64,000 nucleotides of DNA from Austropuccinia psidii (lineage: Eukaryota > Basidiomycota > Pucciniomycetes > Pucciniales > Sphaerophragmiaceae). Every line of letters starts with the position of its first letter. Within the stretch, counting starts at the first letter, position 1. The notes under the pieces were generated by a model. It was given only the letters and a program-made list of their open reading frames with translations, was not told where the DNA came from and did not search any database. The stretch spans positions 5,310,937 through 5,374,936 of the forward strand of contig JALGQZ010000009.1 in assembly GCA_023105745.1 (NCBI GenBank), given 5' to 3'. Below are positions 35,148-46,177 of the stretch, piece by piece. The translations under genes were made by a program, and so were the position numbers.

Positions 35148-36726
35148 TGTCACAGGGGCTCTTATGAAAATAAGAGTGGCCTGGCACTCAGGAATCAAGA
35201 GCTCACTTGGAGGGCTCCAAAAGAATAAAGAATTAAAAGAATATATTTCTTAAAAGAATAATAAAAGGGTAAAGACAAATACGCCAAAGATAAAAGAAAA
35301 GGAAGAAAATGGCCAGGATAATAAGAAGCCAAAATCCAAAGATCCAACCAAATGCATCCTCAATTCACTGTTTCAACCTGCCAGAAAGAAAAATGGAATT
35401 AGTAAAAGATATGACCACCAATATCCACTGACAGGCAAAGAAGAAAAGGTTCAAATGACTGACTTAAGATTATCAGTATTTACTTTAATAAGGTAAAAAA
35501 AATAAGGATAAAAATAAATCCAATATATTAATTAACTGGGGAAAAAGTCCCCAGGTGATGGAAGGTGGCCAGTAGATGTGAAAAGCTGACAGGATGATCC
35601 TGGAAGGTGAATCATCAGGCTGTATTGTCTGAATTGGGTCAATAAATTTCTGGCTGTCCTGAGCATTGAACTGTGTGATTGAATTCCCACAGTGGAATAT
35701 GAATTGGCCCAATTGGGCCAAGGACATACAGGTATGATTGATTGCTGCCTGTATGGACCGATTGAGTTGTTCAAGGAGTATTGAGGTACTTGCTGCCTTG
35801 ACAACAGATTGAATGACCCTTGGAATAATCCTGAAAGAATTGCCAACCCAACTCCTGCAGGGCCAGGTGGTTTGGGTCCTGAAATGGTCTTCTGATAGCC
35901 GCTATGGATTGCCAGACTGATGAGCTGAAGAGTCCTCCTTTGAAATTGGTGATGGATCTTGGGACCTTGATTTGGGATCATGGAATTTGGTCCTGAAAAC
36001 GTGACCATTGGATTGCTGAGCAAGAATGGTGCATAATGGTATATAATACCGTATATGCACCACTCCTGCATCCTTGAGTACGGGGTGCATGGAGAAATGG
36101 GAAAGCTTCCCCTTTAGCTGAGGGGAAGAGTGGATTTGAGCTGATCTGGTGGCCTCTGGGGGTTTCCAGAGGCCATTGCTGAAAATGGGCCACAGGTGGC
36201 CCTTTGGGTTCTTGGCCAAAATTGGTAAATTTGGGTCCATGGTCAAAAACTGGCTCAGGTAGGCCCACTTGGCCTTGGGGACTAGTGTACTTCCCCCTTT
36301 GGCCTCATTGGATTAGGCCAGAAGAGGCCTAAAGGGCCCTCGGACCGCGGACCATGGGCTGTAGAGGCCATAGGGGGCCTAAAGGCCCCAAAAAAGCCAT
36401 TTAGCCCAAACCCCTCCCAATATAAGGGGTTGGGCCAAGAGGTCTGATGGTGGCTAGAGGATCCATAGACCCCTGGAAGACTGAAAGGACCCCCAGGAAC
36501 CAAAACAAAGATAAAGGCCTGGGGGTTGGTGAGATGAAAGTTGGCCAGGGAGGCCAATGATGGAAGGATATGGCCAGGGGAAAAAGTGTTATGACCAAAA
36601 GGCCATAGAGAACCAGACAGGCCAATTGGCCATAAAAGATATGGTGTGAAAAATTGCCCCAACTTGGTTTCAGGCTGGGATTGACGCAACACCAATTGAG
36701 GAGGATCATTCTTCATGGTTGTGACA
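35148..36726 (-). repeat. LTR B, complete (5' LTR of the nested element)
   Basis: 1579 bp, starting TGTCACAGGGG and ending TTGTGACA. Includes the hairpin CTGGGG/CCCCAG (35536-35554) next to AGTTAATTAATATA on the sense strand and a GGCC-dense block (36160-36700). Just inside it the sense strand reads TAAATGAACTTATGCC. This is the reference copy for the fragments at 1-1272, 16799-19065 and 60093-60400. Confidence 0.85.
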
Positions 36727-37552
36727 GTTTATGGCCCCTTAAAGGTCTTTAATTTGGGGCTCCAAGACTTCCTTGGGCCCCAATCAACAAGCCAGGACCT
36801 TTCCTCCAACCCTGGGGAGGTCACTATTCTTCATGTCCCTGGACCACCCTCAATGGGTCCAGGACACAGGGTCCAAAATTCCATCTAAATGGTCCGTTGA
36901 AACCTTATAGCCCCACCAAAATTGGGTTCAGGGGGGCCAAATTGGTCCTGGGGGACTCCAATAGCCCCCACCGGCCATGGACTGTAAAAAAGAAAGAATG
37001 GCCCAAAAATCCAGACATGGCCAGAAATCAAATTAAAAGAATAATTGCCATGGTATTTAAAGGACCAAAAATGAACCAAAAGGCCATTTGGGGAGCAATA
37101 TTCAAGAATAATGGGGACAAGACCCCTTCTTATATTTGCATATTGAAGAATATGGTGCAAGAAGTGGCCTCAAGCAGTTTATGGCCAATTCCTGGGGGTG
37201 GCTAGGCATTCATACGGCCATTCTTCACCATTTTTCAAGCTGGAGGTGATTGTGGCCTGCCTTTTGGGATACAGCCCATGGCCACCAACCCTCCTTGATT
37301 CAAGCAGAAAATACTTCAAGGGGGAAATAACTCAAGAAAGAAGAATCACTTACTTAATGAAGAAGTTTTGTTTAAATGAAAGGAAGGTAGAGCAAGGAGC
37401 ATTGAAGGGAAAGATTTTGACGATAATGATCAAGAGGAAGGTAAATTAAAAATTAAATATTCTAGTACTTTTGTGGGAAATTGGGGATGACACTCAAGAG
37501 TGGGGAGTATATTATGATTTTCAAGAGCCCGCCATTTTAAAGAGGGGGATAC
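36727..37552 (+). other. Resumed 3' UTR of element 3 with polypurine tract
   Basis: GGCC-rich to about 37270, then a stretch resembling the distal 3' UTR of element 4 (CTTCAAGGGGGAAATAACTC at 37313-37332). It ends in the polypurine tract TAAAGAGGGGGAT (37538-37550) immediately before the 3' LTR, as in element 4. ORFs 36897-37205 and 37198-37449 show no domain and I do not regard them as genes. Confidence 0.6.
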
Positions 37553-38298
37553 TTTCACACCCACTATCAGGGGTAAGGGTATTCAACCTTAAACTGACTT
37601 AAACTCATGAGACTAGTGAATCCAGTATGTATATCACGAATCAGTTTCAGCAAATCTTCTTGCTGAAACATGCATACAGCTTGGCTCATCAATACAGCCT
37701 GTCAATATTTGTACAGTCTGTATATTCCAAATACAGTTTGGATTCATAATACTGCAATTTTAAGATCATCCAGCTCCACAACACCTCTTATAAAGACCCT
37801 GTACATCCATATGGGGGCTGTTTTATCCAAATCAATTCAAATCAAGATTCCACTCAAAAAAACTCACTGTTTTTATCAGGGCTGGTGGATTCTCACATAT
37901 ACCAACCCCTCTTCCTCCCTCTGGGGGCTTTTCCCCAGTCAATTAATCTAGTTGATTTATCATTTAATGAATATTCTTACTCTTATTTAAGGTATTATTT
38001 TTATTTTTATTAATTTAGTCTTTGAATATTTTCCTCACCTGTTCAGTAAGAGTTGTTGTGGCTATATCCTTATTAAACCTTCTCTTTCTTTCTGGCAGGT
38101 TGAAACAGTGGACTTGGACTTTTTTGTGGCTTTCTCTTTTATTCTTACTCTTATTTTCTTTGTTTCTGCTTTTCTTATATTTATCTTATTAGAAATTGTA
38201 TCTTATTTACACTCTTATTCAAATCCTTGAGCCCTCCATATGTGAGTCCCAGTCAATTGAGTTCCAGGCCCTCTTCACTTCAAAGAGCCCCTGTGACA
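37553..38298 (+). repeat. 3' LTR of element 3 (family A)
   Basis: 746 bp, aligns with 23798-24546 throughout. The first bases are mutated (TTTCAC for TGTCAC). Hairpin at 37921-37938 and AGTCAATTAATCTA at 37936-37949. It differs visibly from the 5' LTR at many sites, so the insertion is old. Confidence 0.85.
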
Positions 38299-38303
38299 CC
38301 ACC

Positions 38304-39880
38304 TTAGGATTCAGCAGGAAAGTATTGAAATACTTCCAAAATCTGAAGAATCTGAAATCTCAAATGAGATTTTGAATGATACTATTGAAAATTCACATTA
38401 CAATAATGATGCTTATTATCAAAAGAATTCAACATCTAATGAAGGATGTGTAAATATTTTTAAGAAACATGATTTTCATTCAAGTGAATCAGCTCTACCA
38501 TCAGAGTTAGCTGATCCATCACTAGGATTTATTGAAGTACCTATGACAGGAGCTACACACAAAAATAAATATAATCATTTTGACAATTTACAACCTTCTG
38601 TTCCGTTGAATTTTGACGATATTTATCCTAGACTTCTGATGAAAGGAATTGATGGAGAAAATAAATCATACTATAATATAGAAAATATTGATCCAAAACT
38701 TACTAGGGAATAATTGTATTTAGAATAACAATTGAAAATTCCATAAGGGGAAATGATCAAAATCAGATAAAAAATATGCCTTTTTGGTCTAGAAGATGAA
38801 CATTCAAAAATTTATTTTCCTTTTTAAACCTCAATAAGAGAAGATGGAAAATATATTTCCAATGTAGAAAAAAAATGAGCAACTCAAAAACTTTAAGAAT
38901 TAATTTGAAGAGGAAATAAACTTACTTGGAAATATTGACATACAAGAGTACTTAAATCAACAAAAAACATTACCTCCTGAGGACAAATGCTCTGGGGAAA
39001 TTCATAATACCTTTAATCTTGAAAAAAAATTGATACAAGATTCAAAAAACTTAAATCTATCAGGAACCATGCCAGAAATGAATTCATAAAAAATACAATA
39101 TACTCACTAAATATATTAGAAAAACATCTTTCTGAATTAGAGTCTGATAATGAAGCAGGATTATTTTGTCAAATCGAAATATAAAAAAAGAAGCTTAAGA
39201 TGAACATAAATTTATTCTTATTGAAGAGGAATTTCCTTGGGAGGAATATACAAATTGGCAACCTCTTAAAAAGTCTAACGCTTTGGATAACAATAGTGAT
39301 AACTCTAGGAACAACTATGAATATTCAAATCAAAATTTTAAGTGGCTGGAAGATATGAGTGAAACTAAGAAGAATGAATCAGAGAAAATAAAATGTAAAA
39401 TTACCAAAAGGAAGAAGACTGAGGAAGAGAAGGAATATTTTTGGATTGATTAGAATAAAAAGCTATTCCCAGGACTGCAAGACCCTTTGGCAAGGCAATA
39501 TCAAATTTTAATACAAAATGAGGACTTGAAAGAAAACAAGAATAAAGATGAGAAAATTAATCATGATTACTCTAATGAGAATTATGATTTTCAAGATAAA
39601 TATCTCAATGAAAAAAAGAAATGAGCTTACATCTGAGAAGGCAAACTTCAAGAATAATGGTGACAACAAATTTTCACATCCTCAATTAGTTTTTTATTAC
39701 AATAATGAAGTTTCTTTTTCTTATCTAATTAGCTTTAGTTTTATTTTAGTCTCAAATATCTATAATGATAATAAAAATATAAAAATATAAAAATATAAAA
39801 ATATAAAAATATAAAAATATAAAAATATAAAAATATAAAAATATAAAAATATAAAAATATAAAAATATAAAGAATAAGAA
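38304..39880 (+). mobile_element. Element C interior, second part
   Basis: AT-rich, with an acidic/asparagine-rich coding relic: 38372-38713 (MNDTIENSHYNNDAYYQKNS, then LGFIEVPMTGATHKNKYNHF). Further open stretches are GIHNTFNLEKKLIQDSKNLN-like at about 38990-39060 and KCKITKRKKTEEEKEYFWID at about 39391-39450. It continues the 20219-23797 region after removal of element 3 (target duplication CCACC). I recognise no catalytic domain. The right end is not defined; a 9-bp satellite begins at 39770. Confidence 0.5.
39770..39870. repeat. Tandem repeat, 9-bp unit ATATAAAAA
   Basis: About ten nearly perfect copies of ATATAAAAA in a row, a simple AT minisatellite at the apparent end of element C. 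Confidence 0.95.
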
Positions 39881-41196
39881 AAAAGGGTTTCAGTGTATCA
39901 GTATCATAATTCTATGTTTTTTTATGTATTATAAAGAAAAAAAAACTTAACTAAAAATCTAGGATGGGCATCTATTTCTTAAATCCCCCCTTTATGGTTT
40001 AAGTTTTGGGGATTAAATTCTGGGGAATTTCAATTTCATTCTAAAATTGTATCCTCATTAGAATTCAATAGAATAATCAAGAATATAACCATATTCAAAA
40101 GTTTCAGCCAAGGTGAAGAAACAAAGAAACAAAGAAACAAAACCAGAATATATTGCTGGAAGTTTTAATCAAGTCAGATAATAGAAAATAAATGAAAAGA
40201 GGATAGAAATATGGCCAAACAAAACACAAAGCCTCAAAACACACATAGAAAGAGGAGTGACCAGTTTTGTTTATGATTATTTTTATTTAAATTATTATTT
40301 CAATGGTTCAATTTTATAAAGAGATTACTATTCACCCCCCTTCCTTACAAGAAATATCAGAAAACAATCAATATAATACAGCAAGAATAAATAATAAAAA
40401 TGATAAAACTCTAAATATCTTTTTATCACCCTTTAACCCCATTTCAAATTCAATTAAGACCTAAATTGAATCAATCATATTTGTGAGCCTTTGAGATATG
40501 ACCACATACCCAATAAGGTCACAAAAAGACTCAGAACAATTATACCTTTAATATAATTATATTAAAATTACTTAGAATAATTATACATTAAGAATAATTA
40601 CTTAAATATACAAAAAATACCATAAATTGGTACAAAAATTGGTTTAACTTAAAATCCAATGAATCAACATGTAAAATAAATTATACCATTGGATTCCCCA
40701 TGGAAAAATACACATATACCATTTTTATGGCATATCTGTAAAGTCAATATTTAAGGAATTATAAGGTATAATACCTTATAAAAATCATAAAAACTTATTT
40801 ATCTCAAGAACTAATGAAACAACATGTGAAATAAATTGTACCAGTGGATTCCCCATGAAAATCCACACATCAAACAATTAATAAGCTAATTCCCAATGTT
40901 AATACTTAAGGAATTATCCTGAATATATGCACTTTTTTGGTCAACGCATATATTCAAGGATCATAGCTAATATCTTCTAAACTATACATGATAGAATGAT
41001 TAACAAAAAATAAAGTTACCACGTAATTACTGTAAGAACACAGATATGAACTTTATTTTACACATTATAAACAAGGTTAAAACCTATGATGAATTATTGA
41101 TAAAAATCAACAGAGCTGTTGACCACTTTGTTGTGAAAGTGTCCCAAACTTAAACAAAAGTATACAGTTGGATTCTACTAGCTCATTCGTGAATAA
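39871..41196. other. AT-rich DNA without genes; contains a diverged duplicate
   Basis: No ORF with a recognisable product on either strand. A three-unit AAACAAAG run lies at about 40118-40140. Two copies of a unit reading ATGAATCAACATGTAAAATA and GGATTCCCCATG occur about 150 bp apart (40660-40720 and 40813-40870). Confidence 0.6.
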
Positions 41197-41765
41197 TGAT
41201 GTAATTTTTATTATTAAATTCAGGGTATAACCCCCTGAAATCAAGGTTTGAAGTTCAAAATATTGAATTTCGACAGAAAAGATGAGTTACCAGAAAAATC
41301 ATCAAAAATAGAGTTTGTATGATGTAATGAAACGCCCTTGGCAGCATAATAAGGTTATGCCAGGCTATCAGAATTCACTCTCTGAATTGCTGTAGCGTGT
41401 AAATCTTAAAAGTTATTGAGGATCAAAGTTTGAGCTTAATTTGAGCAGTTATGATCACATACTGTAACCTTAATTTAAGTTTAACAGTCTTAAGAGTGAT
41501 AAAATTGGTGAATACTATGAGTTTATGATTAAAACTAATAAAATCCACGAAATTTGGGGTTCTGCCAAGCCTCTGATGTCATCAAACTTAGAGTTATAGT
41601 GATAACTCTAAATAATGGTGTAATAATGATGTAATATGGTTTGATCATGATGTAATCACCCTCAAACCTTAAAATATTGATCAATTCCAGTGGATATGAT
41701 CAGTACACGTCTACTAGAAGCCTGTTGGACTCTAGGAGGGAGGTATTTACTATAAATAGAGCTCT
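41197..41765 (+). promoter_or_regulatory. Candidate promoter: repeated TGATGTAAT and a TATA box
   Basis: Four exact TGATGTAAT (41197, 41320, 41627, 41648) and one TGGTGTAAT (41616) precede TATAAATAGA at 41751-41760. No ORF follows within 2 kb, so this may be the U3 of an unrecognised LTR rather than a host promoter. Confidence 0.35.
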
Positions 41766-44036
41766 TTTTACTCTATTTACCCCTCAGACGCATCAAAAAC
41801 ATTAAATCAATTAAATAAAAGGTAATTTCTTTATTCTTTATATATATAACTCTTATATTATTAAAGACCAAAGACCATCTTAATATTAATCACTATTTTT
41901 ACGTGATTAAATCAAATCTTTAATTTTTTTTGTCATAAATCTCTCTATAAACTCATTTCCACGTAAAATCAAGAATTTTAGTAATTTTCTTTATTTTTTA
42001 TTGTAAATACAATTTGAAAAAGTTGTATTATATTCTTTTGGCGTAAAATATCTCAAAATTATTATTTTAAGTGTTAAAAGTAGGTTATTTCATCTTATTA
42101 TAATAATTCCTCTCTTATTATTACTCTTAATAATTCTTATTTAATATAAATAGTATTTATATTAATATATAACTTTAATATTAGTAATATTATTGTTATT
42201 AATTGTTTTTTACGCCTTTATTATTTGTTGGTAACAATAATAAAGAGCTTTATAATATATTAATTATTTTATATTAATATATTATTTATAATATTATAAT
42301 TTCATATAATATTAATTATATTATTATATTTATTTAATAATATAATATTTTTACGCCATAATAATAATATTTCTTTATTATTATTATTATTTTAATCTTA
42401 TTTATTTCAATTATAAGGACATTCAGAGTACAATAAGTAATAAATTAGTAATTTTTACTTATTGTTTCATAGTCAAACCTTACAATATTGATTGATTTTC
42501 AAAGTTAATTAAAATTTAATTTTACTTTAAGAATGTTAATTAATTTATTCTTATTTATTCAAATTCATGCTTAACACCACTCAACTAAAAAAACAAAAAA
42601 ACAAAAAACAAAAAACAAAATTAAGATCAATTAAACTTAATTAATTGATACTTATTCTTAATTTCAACTTCAAATATAAAAGAAGAAGTTCAATTTAAAA
42701 ACTGCTTAGTAATGATTAAGCTTATCTTTACCTTTTCACCTCAATACTCAAGCTAATAGTACCCAATTAAATTACCAAAAAACGAAAGCCTTGGGAATTA
42801 CTGTCTAAATTGAATTAAGATAAAAAAAACACTCACCTGGATGAAATTTCAACCTCCTGTAGCATTACTAATTTCCTCTCTATTTATTTTTTTATTTTTT
42901 CAAGCAAAAATAATAATAAATCATTATTATTATTATCAAAGATATTATAAAAAAATTTACAATAATTTTTCTATTATCAAAGAAGACAACTAAAAAAATG
43001 ATTTCACCAAGAAAATAAAAAGAAAAGAAAAGCATCTGAACGATGCAAAACATAAAAAAAATTAAAACGATAGAAACGATTTAAAAAAAAGCAATCACAG
43101 TAAAAAAAACAAACGTCCTACTGCGTACTGTACTGTGTAATAAAACAAATTTTATTGCTTTTATTTATTTATTTATTTGTTTATTTTTTTTGAAAAAAAA
43201 AAGAAACAATGATCACTAAAAAAAACATGATACATAGATAAATAAAAAAAGGCAGAAAACAATCAATCGTGATGAAAAGAGAAGAGTAGTACTGTACACA
43301 TTACACATACAAAAAAATCATATAATGATAATAAATCAATAGTTGAACAAGCCTATTACCCCCGGTGAGTGGAGATAAGAAGTGCAGCTGATTGATTTTG
43401 AAGTATTCACACTGACAGCTTCAAAACAAATGAATTAATCAATAATAAATACAGTATTAATTTAGAATTTTAGATAATTGAGATAGGTTAAAAAAATAAT
43501 AATACAACCTTATTAGATTTATTACATTACTATCTTAGTATCGCTGGTTAAAATAAGAAAAAATCATTATATATTTATATTAAATTATAGTTATTATTAT
43601 AAAAAAGTTCCAATTAGGGAAAAATTATTAAAGGGAGAGGGGGTGCTAACCCTCAATAACAATAAAAAGGCCATTATCAAGGTTAATAATAATTAATACA
43701 CTAAAAAAACTCAACAAATATATATATATAATGGACAAAAATAAAGGAGTGATTCAAGAGGTCCACCATGGCCTTAAATGAGCTTTATTCTAAGAAGTAA
43801 TTCAATAATCTTCCTATTATTATTAATTTATCACTTATATCAATTAATATTGGTTTTAGAAATGATTTATATAAACCCCATATTTTTCCCTTATGTTTTT
43901 TAATACTCATTCATATTTTCACTTCAAAAATTATCTTTGTATCAATCATATTCATAAAATATCAATATATATATATATATATATATAAATCAAAGATATG
44001 CGGAAAATGAAAAGTAAATACAAATAAATAACAATA
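41766..44036. other. AT-rich DNA, no gene seen
   Basis: Very AT-rich with runs of TTATTA, a poly-A/AAAAAAC stretch at 42586-42620 and an (AT)n tract at about 43968-43987. I see no domain-bearing ORF, RNA gene or TE termini that I can defend. Confidence 0.6.
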
Positions 44037-44227
44037 AATAAAAATAAAAAAAAGAAAAAAAAAGAAAAAAAAGAAAAAAAAATAAAAAAATAAAAAAAAT
44101 AAAAGGAAATCAAAACAAATAAAAAGAAGTAAAAACAAATAAAAAGAGATAAGAAGAAATAAAAAGAAATAAAAAGAAAGAAAAAGAAAGAAAAAGAAAG
44201 AAAAAGAAAGAAAAAGAAAAAACAAAA
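44037..44227. repeat. Purine tract (AAAAAGAAAT/AAAAAGAAAG repeats)
   Basis: About 190 bp of almost pure A/G on the plus strand, ending in ordered 10-bp AAAAAGAAAG units (44161-44215). The minus-strand ORFs over it encode only F/S/L/Y and are artefacts. The MULE inserted at its right edge. Confidence 0.9.
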
Positions 44228-45381
44228 GGTGTTGGTAAACACATGTAAGCCCTCACATGTTTTTACCACTTTATGGCCAAAACACGTAAGTGACCTTATT
44301 TTTTTGAAAAAACGCTCAGGCTAAGTTTTGATGTTTTCTTTAAAATTTCTTTTGACAAATTTTTTGGCACATGGGATGTCAATATTCTCAATTTTTTTCA
44401 ATTTTTTTTTGCCAAATTTCTCAAATTTGGCGAATTTGATAAAATGGAACATTTATACAAATATTTCATATGAAATCTTCCCACTTATTAATTTCCTTCA
44501 CTTTTTGTTAAAATTAAGGGTTTAATCTGGACAATAAAGAACCAGAAGCTCATAATTTTGGGGAATTATTTCAGTGGGACAACAAGTGAAGGCGTAAAAA
44601 GTGTTTCTTTTCAAATGTTTTTTTTCTTGTTTGTAATATGACTATTTTTAAGTAAAAAAGTGCCACATTTTTGATTAAGAAAGAGACTTAGGTGGGATTT
44701 GAGCAATAAATAGGACCAAGGAGGGGGATAATTGGCATAAATTGTATATACATAATCAACAATCTGAATCAACGTCAAAAATAGTTGGTTTTTTCTGAGG
44801 GGGGAGGAAGATTGGACAAATATAACATCCAGTGTTTCTTAAATTTATCAGTCCACCCCAGGGCTTGTGGTTGGGCATGAAATTTCCAATCCACAGTAAT
44901 GGGGGGGACTGGATAAACTTTACAAATGATTATATCTAATGGAACACAATGGGAAAAGATTTTCAAGAAGAAGATAATAATGGGGGCATTATCATTTGGG
45001 GGACATAAATAAGGGGAAAAAAGAGAAATATTGGAATTTGGAATGAAAGAAAACTGGTGTTTGATACTTATTTGCAATTGGATCCCCCATGTCAGGCATG
45101 GACATCCACTTGCTTTTTGGAGCCTGGGCAACATCTTCATACCACTCAATTATGTCCAAATAAGAGGACACTCAGGGAGTTGAAGTGTTAATGGCTGAAT
45201 AAAGGTCCTGATTTTTTTGAATTTCTTCAGCCAATTCAACTCTTACATCAGCCCATTGATCTTGAGTATTGTAAATGTAGTGGCATACTGTTCTGTAGCC
45301 ACATTTTTCATACCCCTGGACATTGATGGGCTTGAAGTTGTATTTCAATATAAGCTTGGGAAAGTCTTCTTGGCCAGGTAC

Positions 45382-45460
45382 CTGATAAAATAAGGTCAAA
45401 AAATGATTAAATATTCAAATAAACAAGACAAACATACATTAAAAAGGATCAGAAACTCAC
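45382..45460 (-). other. Spliceosomal intron in the MULE transposase
   Basis: Sense strand GTGAGTTTCT ... TTATTTTATCAG, 79 nt. Splicing joins CSKPF in phase with VPGQEDFPKLILKYNFKP, and the intron reading is otherwise interrupted. The size is typical of basidiomycetes. Confidence 0.65.
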
Positions 45461-46104
45461 AAAGGGCTTGGAGCATTCATCACTTGTGTGATAATTGCTT
45501 TGACAATTTTCATAGGTCAAGTCAATTGCATCATATATCTTAAAACTGGTGGCAGGCTTGTTGTACTTTCTTTGTGAGGTTTTTCTTCCAATTGCCAATA
45601 TTATGGACCTTCTAAGGGTGACTTCTGATTTTCCATATTAATTCAATGCAACTTCTGAGGTTAGTGAATCTTATGAACTGATTTATTTTGATAATGAGGC
45701 CTCAGAATCTTCAGAATCTTAAGAATTTTCAGAATTTTCAGATGATTCCACTTCCATAATTGGAGAGGGGACATTTGACTGTGATCTTGATGTTGTTGTG
45801 CTGTTCACTTTTGATTGGGGATTGTTCTCTTTTGTTTTATTTTTATTCTTATTTTTGGCTCCTTGAGGTCTTCCAGGGATATTACTTCATTCTAGCAGAT
45901 CTTCATAATATTGATCATCCTCTTTCCTCTTGGGAATTTGATCAAATGGGGCTTTTCCAGTCAAAAAATCTTGAAAATGTTGAAGAATTGGGGTGATTTC
46001 TGCCATTGGTCTTTGAAAAAGGTCTTCCCCAATATCTTCAAATATTTTTTTGCTTCATTATTTCTTTCCTTTTCAACACTTTGTTCATCACCTTGATAGC
46101 CAGT

Positions 46105-46177
46105 CTGAGAATGATATGACAAAGAAAATTAGTTAATAAGAAAAAAAAGTAAGAATTTGAAGTTAAAAAACCCTCAC
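46105..46177 (-). other. Spliceosomal intron in the MULE transposase
   Basis: Sense strand GTGAGGGTTT ... TCATTCTCAG, 73 nt, with a T-rich 3' part. The downstream exon begins ACTGGCTATCAAGGTGATGA. Supported by both splice sites, but the exon frames on either side are degraded. Confidence 0.5.

Larger units (their letters stand above)
32390..36726 (-). mobile_element. LTR-B-type retroelement fragment (5' LTR plus Gag) nested in element 3
   Basis: Sense is minus: 5' LTR B (36726 to 35148), short leader, Gag (35030 to about 32450), then an abrupt end against element 3's 3' UTR. No 3' LTR and no pol are present, so the 3' part was deleted. A solo LTR D (33004-34431) splits the Gag. The left junction near 32385-32395 is placed by loss of similarity to element 4's 3' UTR and is uncertain by tens of bases. 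Confidence 0.65.
23798..38298 (+). mobile_element. Element 3: Tf1/sushi-like chromovirus with nested insertions
   Basis: 5' LTR 23798-24546 (TGTTACAGCC...TGTGACC) and 3' LTR 37553-38298 (TTTCACACCC...TGTGACA), flanked by the 5-bp target duplication CCACC at 23793-23797 and 38299-38303. Internal order is leader, Gag, protease, RT, RNase H, integrase, chromodomain, 3' UTR, polypurine tract. Two foreign blocks lie inside: a solo LTR D (26448-27889) and an LTR-B-type element (about 32390-36726). Removing them gives an element close in plan to element 4. It is heavily mutated and cannot be autonomous. Confidence 0.85.

Noticed and set aside
35532..36071. 179-codon minus-strand ORF in LTR B
   Set aside because: It covers the hairpin and promoter part of the LTR, has no domain, and the matching ORFs at 110-771 are broken at different places.
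39770..39870. CRISPR-like array
   Set aside because: The repeats are contiguous 9-bp AT units without spacers, and the window is eukaryotic in character.
43952..44269. Minus-strand ORFs of 87-105 codons rich in Phe, suggestive of membrane proteins
   Set aside because: They are translations of a purine tract read on the opposite strand, with no other sequence features.
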